The position numbers were made by a program, and so were the translations under genes. From contig JAKALX010000061.1 in the NCBI GenBank assembly GCA_021823905.1, positions 1-12,767 of the forward strand: a stretch of 12,767 nt of DNA, written 5' to 3'. Position 1 is the stretch's first letter; every line of letters begins with the position of its first letter. The notes below the pieces were generated by a model. The model ran no database searches. It was not told where the DNA came from and saw only the letters and a program-made list of their open reading frames with translations. Below are positions 6,173 to 11,957 of the stretch, one piece after another. This DNA comes from Chloroflexota bacterium (GTDB lineage: Bacteria > Chloroflexota > Dehalococcoidia > Tepidiformales > Tepidiformaceae).

Positions 6173-7369
6173 CTAGTCCGCGGCGAGGATGATCGTCCCG
6201 CCGGTATGCGACGTCGCGAGCATGCCTCCGTTGCCGTGGGCCACCGCGAGCTTCGCGCCCGCGCGTTGCGAGGTCGATTCGCCCCGCAGCTGCCGCGCCG
6301 CCTCGAGCAGCAAGAAGATCCCGCGCATCCCCGGGTGGTTCGAGCTCAGCCCGCCCCCATCGGTGTTCAACGCCGGCTTCAACGGGCTGTCCCAGCGCAG
6401 CCGCTGCTCCGAGACGAACGCCCCGCCCTCGCCCTTCTTGCAGAAGCCCAGATCCTCCAGCATCACCATCACCGTGATCGTGAACGAGTCGTAGATCATC
6501 GCGATGTCCAGCTCACTTGGCTTGACGCCTGCTTCGCCGAACGCCACCGGACCCGACTGCGCCGCCGCGCTGACCGTCAGGTCGCCGCCGTTCTCCGAGT
6601 ACTTCGTCGCCTCGCCCGAGCCGATGATCCAGACCGGCTTCTTCTTGCAGTCGCGGGCCACGTCGGCGCTCGCGATGACGACCGCGCCGCCGCCGTCCGA
6701 GACCATGCAGCAGTCCAGCAGGTGCAGCGGGTCCGCGACCATCCGCGAGCCCAGCACGTCATCGACCGTGATCTCGCCCGTCCCCACGTAGAGCAGGTCC
6801 GTCATCGCCTGCACCGCCTCGGGGTTGCGGACGGCGTGCGCGCGCGTCGCCACCGCGATGCGCGCCAGGTCCGCGCCCGTCGTCCCGTACTGGTGCATGT
6901 GCCGGTGCGCGACCATCGCGTAGTTCGCGATCAGCGTCATCCCATAGGGCGACTGCATGTTGTCGAGCGGACTTGGAGCGCCCGCGCCCATGCCGCCGCC
7001 ACCCGTGCCGATGGCGCGCGAGTCGCTGTGCGCCGTCGAGCCGTAGGTGAGCAGCGCCACCTTCGCCTTGCCCGAGGCGATCGCCCGGCGCGCGTGCGAG
7101 GCGTGGAACTCGTACGAGCTGCCGCCAACCGCCGTGGTGTCGATGACGTTCGGCTTGAAGCCGAAGTACTCCGGCAGGCTCAGCCCGGACATCCCCGCGC
7201 CGTCCTGGGCATCGTAGACCGCGTCAACGTCCTTCCAGGACAGCCCAGCGTCCGCGAGCGCCTTCGCCGCGCAGTCCGCCTTGATCTGGAGCGGCGTGAC
7301 GCCCGGCGCCTTCCGCAACGGGTATTCGTAGATGCCGACAATCGCGGCATCGCGTTTCTGAGCGGCCAT
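6173..7369 (-). CDS. Thiolase-fold enzyme lacking catalytic Cys (Ltp2-like)
   Basis: 398 aa. The ATG at 7369 is used: GGGAGG lies nine bases upstream, and the in-frame GTG at 7378 falls inside that site. Two thiolase halves are present: IVGIYEYPLRKAPG at the start, DTTAVGGSSYEFHASHA (78-94) where thiolases carry the nucleophilic Cys, DIAMIYDSFTITV (288-300), NTDGGGLSSNHPGM (335-348, H345) and LAVAHGNGGM (374-383) where the second Cys (CxGG) normally stands. Neither Cys is present. This matches the SCP2-thiolase-like or Ltp2 group, which performs retro-aldol cleavage of 17-hydroxy side-chain acyl-CoAs using Tyr residues; Y293 could serve. The adjacent DUF35 gene supports that. The substrate here is unknown; a branched acyl-CoA or sterol/terpenoid intermediate is plausible. 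Databases often name such proteins acetyl-CoA acetyltransferase, which is probably wrong here. Confidence 0.9.
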   Translation of the reverse strand: MAAQKRDAAIVGIYEYPLRKAPGVTPLQIKADCAAKALADAGLSWKDVDAVYDAQDGAGMSGLSLPEYFGFKPNVIDTTAVGGSSYEFHASHARRAIASGKAKVALLTYGSTAHSDSRAIGTGGGGMGAGAPSPLDNMQSPYGMTLIANYAMVAHRHMHQYGTTGADLARIAVATRAHAVRNPEAVQAMTDLLYVGTGEITVDDVLGSRMVADPLHLLDCCMVSDGGGAVVIASADVARDCKKKPVWIIGSGEATKYSENGGDLTVSAAAQSGPVAFGEAGVKPSELDIAMIYDSFTITVMVMLEDLGFCKKGEGGAFVSEQRLRWDSPLKPALNTDGGGLSSNHPGMRGIFLLLEAARQLRGESTSQRAGAKLAVAHGNGGMLATSHTGGTIILAAD

Positions 7370-7396
7370 ACGCTGCACCTCCCGAACGTCGGGCGC

Positions 7397-7425
7397 ACCG
7401 CGCCCCCGTGCGCCGGAATCTACGG
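7397..7425. repeat. 29-bp imperfect direct repeat, copy 1
   Basis: The sequence from ACCGCGCCCCC to TACGG matches 7865-7893 in 25 of 29 positions, same orientation. This copy contains the -10 box (7417-7422) of the thiolase promoter and the first transcribed bases. Confidence 0.7.
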
Positions 7426-7445
7426 AAGGCTCGTCAGGTCGTCAA
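7417..7445 (-). promoter_or_regulatory. Promoter of the thiolase-DUF35 operon
   Basis: On the minus strand TTGACG (7440-7445, five of six consensus positions) and TAGATT (7417-7422) are exactly 17 bases apart. The predicted transcription start near 7410 gives a leader of about 40 bases to the ATG at 7369. It is the best sigma-70-type promoter in the window. Confidence 0.65.
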
Positions 7446-7551
7446 ACGCGCCGGCCCTCCGGTAGCCGCGGGCCACCGTGCCCGCATCGAATCACCGTCA
7501 ACGCTCACGTTGCCGTCGACGCCCGCCCGAGCCCAGGCGTACTCTCCGACC

Positions 7552-7857
7552 ATGCCCTTCTTCGTGGCGTTCCGCCCTGAACAGGCGTCCACAAATTCCG
7601 GGTTCAGCGGCGTCGGCAACACGCCCTACGCCAACCTCGCCGAAGCCATCGAGGCCGCCATGATCAGCAACATGGCGGCGCGAGAGGACCACGGCATCGA
7701 GCAGCGCCACAGCGTCGTCGAGGCCCCCACCAGCCAGGACGCCTTGCTGTTCGCGAGCGGCGTTCGGCCGCCGCCCCACGTCCTGGAGAACATGTTCGGC
7801 GACCCGGCCCACGTGATCACCGGGTGCGTTGTGTGGATGGAAGGGGAGGCGGAGTGA
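7552..7857 (+). CDS. 101-aa protein of unknown function
   Basis: The start MPFFVAFRPEQ at 7552 is preferred over an in-frame ATG at 7408, because the extra 48 residues are compositionally poor and cross the thiolase promoter. No Shine-Dalgarno precedes it; TACTCT ends 6 bases before the ATG, consistent with a leaderless transcript. The protein is mixed alpha/beta: strand (PFFVAFR), Gly-rich turn, two helices (LAEAIEAAMISNMAARE), a His/Glu segment, then a helix (PPHVLENMFG) and a final strand (VITGCVVWMEGEAE). There are no membrane segments or recognised motifs. It is divergent from the thiolase operon and flanked on both sides by the 29-bp repeat. Confidence 0.65.
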   Translation: MPFFVAFRPEQASTNSGFSGVGNTPYANLAEAIEAAMISNMAAREDHGIEQRHSVVEAPTSQDALLFASGVRPPPHVLENMFGDPAHVITGCVVWMEGEAE

Positions 7858-7864
7858 TCGTGCG

Positions 7865-7893
7865 ACCGCGCCCCCATGCGCTGGAAATTACGG
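7865..7893. repeat. 29-bp imperfect direct repeat, copy 2
   Basis: Same orientation as 7397-7425, 25 of 29 positions identical, starting 8 bp after the stop of the 101-aa gene. On the minus strand it keeps a TAATTT in place of TAGATT, but no -35 lies at 17 bases. It marks the left edge of the less GC-rich accessory block. Confidence 0.7.
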
Positions 7894-7957
7894 GAGCGAA
7901 GGGGAGGGGATCGAACCGTAGCCAAGGACCGCAGGGTCTCGGTGCCGCGAATTGGCG

Positions 7958-8914
7958 TCAGCCAGTTCGTCTCCAGACGAAGACATGTTGGCCGGTTGGC
8001 GAGCTTTCCAATAGCCAGATTTCCTCTTCGCCTCGGATCGTTTCCACCACTGCTTCTACGAAGAACAAGAAGAATAGCGACCTGACGAGATCAACCTCTG
8101 CATCGAGCTTGCGTGTGGCGTCCTCCGTGGCATTTGCCAGTTGACTGAGGGCGAGCCGCACGGAACGGGGATCCTCGGTGAACTCGACCTCAGACGCCTC
8201 GATCGGGACCAAGAACCTGACTACTGCTGTGGTTTCGTCCAACAGGTAGCGAAAGCCTGTCTCGCCCAAGTCGGAAGCAGCCTTCCTCGAGAGCAGGTCG
8301 CCCGACCGAAACCGCCCTGCTACATGGACGATTGAGTAGCCCCCGAATCTGTCGCCAACCTCTTGAGCGACGCGGTGCCGGAACTGGTCGTCGCTTTCGC
8401 CTTCGGCGCGATCGACCATTTCAGCGAGCACCGCCAAGTCAATTTGCTTGGCGGTCTCCTCAAGAGCGTCAGCGTAGAAGAGCTCATCGAGCGAACGCTG
8501 AAGCTCATTTTCCCGCGAGAGCGGCAGAAGGAATTCGAACGCCACGACCTCGCCGAACGCGACCCGCTCGTATTCTGAGATGAGTTGTCTTGTCTGAGTG
8601 AAATTGGCTAAGAACTGGCCAATAGGCACGCGCCGGAAAGCCGGTCTGACGCTGTACCGCCCGCCCGGCTCCCGCTTCACCACGTTTTTCAGCTGCTTGG
8701 ATCTGTAAGTGTTCCAGGATGACGCTGCCCACTCGGTGGCGCAAACAAGCTCCTGCTCAGTAAACGCGTATCCCCGCACACGACACTCGTTCAAAAATGA
8801 AAACAGGCGAAGCGCACGGAGGTTGTCTTGACCAAATGTGGCAAGTTCTTCGGCCGAGATGGGCCATGCGCCCGGTGACGGGAAGGTCTCGTCATGTTCC
8901 TGTTCGTTAGTCAC
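7958..8914 (-). CDS. Unknown 318-aa protein with wHTH-like N-terminus
   Basis: The GTG at 8914 is chosen as start: TATACT ends eight bases upstream. An in-frame ATG at 8995 would add 27 residues running through that box with no ribosome-binding site. Residues about 30-95 (LRALRLFSFLNECRVRGYAF, SSWNTYRSKQLKNVVKR, then GGRYSV and the R-rich RRVPIGQFLANF) look like a winged-helix DNA-binding unit. The middle is helical and acidic (residues 120-185; LPLSRENELQRSLDELFY, DRAEGESDDQFRHRVAQEV). The C-terminal part has strands (GYSIVHVAGRF, TTAVVRFLVPI), a hydrophobic helix (LVRSLFFLFFVEAVVETI) and a last strand pair EEIWLLESS...HVFVWRR. I recognise no catalytic motif. Its position beside a nuclease and methyltransferase suggests a regulator or effector of that cassette; this is inference. 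Confidence 0.75.
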   Translation of the reverse strand: MTNEQEHDETFPSPGAWPISAEELATFGQDNLRALRLFSFLNECRVRGYAFTEQELVCATEWAASSWNTYRSKQLKNVVKREPGGRYSVRPAFRRVPIGQFLANFTQTRQLISEYERVAFGEVVAFEFLLPLSRENELQRSLDELFYADALEETAKQIDLAVLAEMVDRAEGESDDQFRHRVAQEVGDRFGGYSIVHVAGRFRSGDLLSRKAASDLGETGFRYLLDETTAVVRFLVPIEASEVEFTEDPRSVRLALSQLANATEDATRKLDAEVDLVRSLFFLFFVEAVVETIRGEEEIWLLESSPTGQHVFVWRRTG

Positions 8915-8920
8915 TGGGGA

Positions 8921-8930
8921 AGAGTATAAT
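8921..8930. promoter_or_regulatory. Overlapping divergent -10 boxes
   Basis: AGTATAAT (8923-8930) reads TATAAT on the plus strand (8925-8930, perfect consensus), 78 bp before the 96-aa gene, and TATACT on the minus strand (8928-8923), eight bases before the GTG of the 318-aa gene. Neither direction has a convincing -35. Symmetric -10 elements of this sort are known to fire in both directions. Confidence 0.45.
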
Positions 8931-9007
8931 CGAGTCGTGTTCGCAGCGATATGCGACGAGAGCGATGCCATTGAGGGCCTCAGTCGCTTCGCCATGGTGG
9001 TAGGTTG

Positions 9008-9298
9008 ATGGCACGTCTCGAGTCATGCCGAGAGTGGCTTCGCGCCAATGGGTACAGCCACGTCGCCGATCTCATTGACGAGGTAATGGAGGAGTGGCGG
9101 TTGGCGGGTAAACGGACGAGGCGGGACTGGTGGGTCATCCTCGCCGGTAACAAGCGCGGCATGGGGCGAGTGGTTGCCGGGCGAGTGTTCCCGGTGCTAA
9201 CCGAGGCGATCGAGCGGCCGACGGCTAGCATCAAGCAGAGCAACCGGGCCATTCCGCCCGTGAGAGTCTCCAACAGGTGGCCCCAGAAGGCCCCGTGA
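9008..9298 (+). CDS. 96-aa protein of unknown function in R-M-like block
   Basis: The ATG at 9008 follows GGTGGTAGG. The first 30 residues form amphipathic helices (LESCREWLRANGYSHVADLI, DEVMEEWRLAG). A basic patch KRTRRDWWVILAGNKRG (36-52) and a strand GRVVAGRVFPVL follow, then a tail of polar and Pro-rich residues ending RVSNRWPQKAP. The Trp pair and basic patch suggest nucleic-acid contact, but there is no known catalytic motif. It is 56 bp upstream of the nuclease gene on the same strand and divergent from the 318-aa gene. I do not recognise the family. Confidence 0.7.
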   Translation: MARLESCREWLRANGYSHVADLIDEVMEEWRLAGKRTRRDWWVILAGNKRGMGRVVAGRVFPVLTEAIERPTASIKQSNRAIPPVRVSNRWPQKAP

Positions 9299-9340
9299 CC
9301 TCAGAACCGCTCCCATCGGCGGGTCAATCCCAGAGACGGT

Positions 9341-9346
9341 TATAGT
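9341..9346 (+). promoter_or_regulatory. -10 box of the nuclease gene
   Basis: TATAGT ends eight bases before the ATG at 9355, and no Shine-Dalgarno lies between. This would place the transcript start at or next to the start codon (leaderless). There is no clear -35. Confidence 0.4.
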
Positions 9347-9354
9347 GTCCCTGT

Positions 9355-9756
9355 ATGGCAGGCGGCGCGACGGCGGTCACCAACGGCTCGACCCTCCGGG
9401 GCGCAGTAATGGAGGTCGGCCAGACGCTCGGGCTAGAAGCATCGAAGGAGGTCTACGTCGGTCGCCGCTTGTGGGGCGCGAAGCGGATGATCGATGTCGT
9501 GCTCACGCACCCCGCAACCCGCCAGCGACTTGGGGTTGAGTGCAAGTATCAGGGGACGGCTGGAACTGCGGAAGAGAAGATCCCAGCGACGATCGAAGAT
9601 ATTCGGAGTTGGCCCATCCAGGGGATCGTCGTGTTCGCCGGCTCGGGATTCTCGCCGAATATGAAGGCGTACTTGGTTTCCACGGGAAAGGCCGTCGAGC
9701 TTCCAGATCTTGAGGTCTGGCTCCGGCTCTATTTCGGACTTGAGCTGAAGGCCTGA
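9355..9756 (+). CDS. Compact PD-(D/E)XK nuclease
   Basis: 133 aa. The core of the fold is visible: helix with E20 (LRGAVMEVGQTLG), a strand with RMIDVVL (D47), a turn, then the strand LGVECKYQ with E62 and K64, giving the D-x14-E-x-K catalytic set for Mg-dependent phosphodiester cleavage. Next comes a helix (KIPATIEDIRSW), a strand GIVVFAGSGFS, and a C-terminal helix. At this size it is smaller than most type II restriction enzymes and close to single-domain nucleases. It converges on the adenine methyltransferase gene and overlaps it by 28 bp at the 3' ends, so it is probably the restriction partner, but a resolvase/repair-type nuclease or a Vsr-like accessory cannot be excluded. Confidence 0.8.
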   Translation: MAGGATAVTNGSTLRGAVMEVGQTLGLEASKEVYVGRRLWGAKRMIDVVLTHPATRQRLGVECKYQGTAGTAEEKIPATIEDIRSWPIQGIVVFAGSGFSPNMKAYLVSTGKAVELPDLEVWLRLYFGLELKA

Positions 9757-10607
9757 ATTACTTCCGGGCGCGATAGGTTCGAAATAAGCAGCTCTGGTAC
9801 TGGTGATCGTCCTTGGCCAGCCGAATTTATGGCGCGGGCCATGAATACTTCCTCGACGGAGTACCCGCGCCCCTCATATAGATCCGAAATCAGTCGGTGA
9901 CTGGAATTCGACAGGATAGCAGCCGCACCGCGGGTCGTAAGCGCCTCGAATTCATCCCGCAACCGAATCTGTTCGTCCTCCCCGAATTCAACGCTCGTGT
10001 AGCTCGTGAAGTTCGCCGTAGACGTAAGCGGCTGGTACGGGGGATCCAGGTAAACGAAGTCCCCTGGCTGCGCGCGCTTGCAGGCGTCGCCGAAGTCCTC
10101 GGAGACAATCTCCGCGCGCTGCAGGCATCTGCTCGCCCGAAGCAATGCGTCACGATCAAGAATGCGCGGGTTCACGTAATCGCCGTGCGGAACGTTGAAC
10201 TCGCCTCGGCGGTTTACCCGAAAGAGGCCGTTGTAACAGGTCTTGTTGAGAAAAAGTAGCCATGCGGCGAGGGCGGGACCAACATGCGGTTTCGCCGCGC
10301 GGACTTGGTAGTAAAGCGCGGCGCGGTCCTCGTGGGGGCGAGATAGGTAGCAGTTACTGAGCTGCTGCAGCTCCTCGATGATCAGATTGGGCGCGTCTCG
10401 GACCGCACGGTAGGTATCAACAAGGTCGGGATTCAGGTCGTTCAGACAGGCACGGTGAAGTCGACCCTCTCGGCAAAGACCGAAGAATACGGCACCTCCG
10501 CCCAAGAACGGCTCGTGGAAAGTCCCGAACACCTGTGGAGCGCGCGCTAAAATGGCTGGAACGAGCTTCCCTTTCCCACCTGCCCACTTGACGATCGGCG
10601 CAGTCAT
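9729..10607 (-). CDS. dam: D12-class DNA adenine-N6 methyltransferase (Dam family)
   Basis: 292 aa. The ATG at 10607 has AGGAG nine bases upstream. Family motifs run in order: IVKWAGGKGKLVPAI (5-19), the SAM-binding FHEPFLGGGAVFFGL (30-44), LNDLNPDLVDTYRAV, LNKTCYNGLFRVNRRGEFNVPHGDY (about 117-142), catalytic DFVYLDPPYQPL (motif IV DPPY), FTSYTSVEFGEDEQ, and ILSNSSH. Enzymes of this group methylate adenine N6, mostly in GATC or related sites. As a solitary Dam it would mark the genome; next to a PD-(D/E)XK nuclease it more likely protects DNA from that nuclease. The C-terminal 28 bp are shared, on opposite strands, with the nuclease gene. The local base composition is lower in GC than in the flanks (for example 32 of 60 bases at 9961-10020 against 42 of 60 at 7021-7080), suggesting transfer. 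Confidence 0.95.
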   Translation of the reverse strand: MTAPIVKWAGGKGKLVPAILARAPQVFGTFHEPFLGGGAVFFGLCREGRLHRACLNDLNPDLVDTYRAVRDAPNLIIEELQQLSNCYLSRPHEDRAALYYQVRAAKPHVGPALAAWLLFLNKTCYNGLFRVNRRGEFNVPHGDYVNPRILDRDALLRASRCLQRAEIVSEDFGDACKRAQPGDFVYLDPPYQPLTSTANFTSYTSVEFGEDEQIRLRDEFEALTTRGAAAILSNSSHRLISDLYEGRGYSVEEVFMARAINSAGQGRSPVPELLISNLSRPEVIQAFSSSPK

Positions 10608-10762
10608 ATGGCCATTCTCCTGTGGTGGGCTGTCTCTGGCCAGCCGCCGTAGACTCCTCGTTGGCCCCCTCGCGTAGCTGGTCGTGGGTGACGGTCAGCC
10701 GGCAGGAATCGCCGATCGACTCGCGGACCCTCCAAAAACCGCCGATCTCCCTCGCGTCCAGC

Positions 10763-10780
10763 GTCTATCGTCTATCGTCT
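10763..10780. repeat. GTCTATC short tandem repeat
   Basis: GTCTATC is repeated head to tail (10763-10769, 10770-10776) plus a partial GTCT. Such CGTCTATCGTCTATCGTC tracts are frequent in intergenic DNA of environmental genomes, Chloroflexota among them, and produce spurious RLSS-type ORFs. A hairpin-capable GC-rich segment follows (10785-10809, arms GAGCCG/CGGCTC). The rest of 10608-10854 shows no gene; it holds the upstream regions of dam and the hotdog genes. Confidence 0.6.
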
Positions 10781-10854
10781 GGCCGAGCCGGGCAGGCCCG
10801 GGACGGCTCTGGTATGCTTCAAGTTCGCTTGAGTACACGTGGGAGAGAGGTTGT

Positions 10855-11316
10855 TTGGCGACACCTGAGCAAAGCCTGATCACCGACGAGCACCGCGCCA
10901 CCATCGGCAAGAAGAGCGAGCCGACGAAGGCAGTGGTGAAGGAAATCGACGCGCACCGTATGCGCGACATCCTTGAAGACCGCGACCCGCGCTATGCGGA
11001 CGAAACGGGAATTGCCCCGGCGTACATTCTCGCCGGGTTCGGCGGCAGGCCGAATCGGAACATGATGCCGGGCATTCTGCCGGGTGGTTTGCTGACCCAG
11101 CAGGAGTGGCGCTTCACGCGGCCGTTCAAGATTGGCGAGGAGCTGACGTCGATCTCGCAGGTTGTCGACATCCGCGAGCGGCTTGGCGGCAGGTACGGCT
11201 ACAGCGTCCTGATCACCACGGCGAACGACTTCTATGACGCGGACGGGAACCACGTCGCGGGTTCGATGATTACGATCACGCAATTCGACCCGAAGGGAGC
11301 CGCGCGAGAAGAATGA
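10855..11316 (+). CDS. MaoC-like FAS1-type dehydratase, N-terminal subunit
   Basis: 153 aa. Start TTG at 10855 with GGGAGAGAGG directly upstream (4-base spacing); no ATG gives a sensible N-terminus, and the in-frame start at 10684 would read through a tandem repeat. The protein is a single hotdog: a short helix-rich start (EPTKAVVKEIDAHRMRDILE), DPRYADETG (44-52) at the place of the MaoC NPIHxD motif, MPGILPGGLLTQQEWRF, then strands EELTSISQVVDIRERLG, YGYSVLITTANDFYDADG and GSMITITQFD. Members pair with a second hotdog subunit to hydrate or dehydrate CoA or ACP thioesters. The stop overlaps the next start as ATGA, so the two are translationally coupled. Confidence 0.88.
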   Translation: MATPEQSLITDEHRATIGKKSEPTKAVVKEIDAHRMRDILEDRDPRYADETGIAPAYILAGFGGRPNRNMMPGILPGGLLTQQEWRFTRPFKIGEELTSISQVVDIRERLGGRYGYSVLITTANDFYDADGNHVAGSMITITQFDPKGAAREE

Positions 11317-11738
11317 GCCAGCGCTACTTCGAGGACGTGAACGTCAACGACGAGCTCGAGCCGGTCGAGAAGCTGCCAACGGCCGACATGGCGATCGACT
11401 TCTTCGGGCGAGACAACCCGACCAATCCCGCGTTCGCCGACGCGGAGGCCGGAAAACGCATGGGCGTCGGCGGGGCGCTCGTGCCGGGAATCCTGAAGAT
11501 GGCATGGCTCACGCAGTTCGTCAGCGACTGGGCCGGGACCGAGGGGACGGTGCGCAACCTGCGCGTCGCATTCCGGCGGCCGGACGTGGCCGGCAATCCG
11601 CTCGTGTTATCTGGCCGCGTTGTCGACAAGCGCCAGGACGACGGCAAGAACGTGGTCGAGCTCGAAGTGGTCACGCTCGCCGGCGGTGAGCCCAGCGTGC
11701 GCGGGAACGTACAGGTGGAGCTGCCGAGCCGGGGATAA
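11313..11738 (+). CDS. MaoC-like dehydratase, second subunit
   Basis: 141 aa hotdog protein. N-terminal strand VNDELEPVEKLPTADMAIDFF, then RDNPTNPAFADAEAG (33-47), VGGALVPGILKMAWLTQFV (52-70), then VRNLRVAFRRPDVAGNPLVL and GRVVDKR, the strand order of the MaoC family. The usual catalytic D-x-N-P-x-H appears as DNPTNP, so the His position is N38 or P39, and the later HG is PG. Catalysis by the classic Asp/His dyad is therefore doubtful unless the residues come from elsewhere in the heteromer. It is coupled to the upstream subunit by an ATGA overlap. The pair resembles the two-subunit enoyl-CoA hydratases that accept bulky substrates (ChsH1/ChsH2 type, HadAB type). Confidence 0.88.
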   Translation: MSQRYFEDVNVNDELEPVEKLPTADMAIDFFGRDNPTNPAFADAEAGKRMGVGGALVPGILKMAWLTQFVSDWAGTEGTVRNLRVAFRRPDVAGNPLVLSGRVVDKRQDDGKNVVELEVVTLAGGEPSVRGNVQVELPSRG

Positions 11739-11744
11739 GGCGCC

Positions 11745-11957
11745 CTACTGGTTCTCGGCCCGAGCGTCCCACTCGGCACGCTCTTCGCGGAGCTGGCGCT
11801 GCTGCTCGCGGCTCAGGCTGCCCTGCAGTTGCTCCAACTCGTCGTCGGCGCGGGCCCAATAGGCGAGCACCTCGGCCGGCGAAAGGCCCTGCAACTGAGA
11901 CTGGACGGCCGCGCCGCCGGCGTGCTGCATGTCAACCGCGTCAAACGTCTTGGTCAT
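11745..11957 (-). CDS. Small antitoxin-like protein, partner of PIN toxin
   Basis: 70 aa, ATG at 11957, overlapping the end of the PIN gene by 17 bp in another frame; GAGGT lies 12 bases upstream inside that gene. The sequence begins MTKTFDAVDMQHAGGAAVQS, then a helix LSPAEVLAYWARADDELEQL and a charged Gln/Glu/Arg helix. Short proteins of this plan (KTFD-x-V-x-M, then a YWxRxxEEL-type helix) often sit next to PIN-domain genes and are treated as antitoxins. The stop is only 6 bp from the convergent hotdog gene. Assignment rests on position and pattern. Confidence 0.7.
   Translation of the reverse strand: MTKTFDAVDMQHAGGAAVQSQLQGLSPAEVLAYWARADDELEQLQGSLSREQQRQLREERAEWDARAENQ

Noticed and set aside
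6062..7465. 467-codon open frame antisense to the thiolase
   Set aside because: Arg/His/Ala-rich shadow; its start lies in the palindromic repeat and the sense strand encodes a clear thiolase fold.
7895..7925. tRNA-like 3' end on the minus strand (GGTTCGATCCCCTCCCC), possible att remnant
   Set aside because: The T-stem 5' side does not pair, and no acceptor or anticodon arm is present; no matching intact tRNA in the window.
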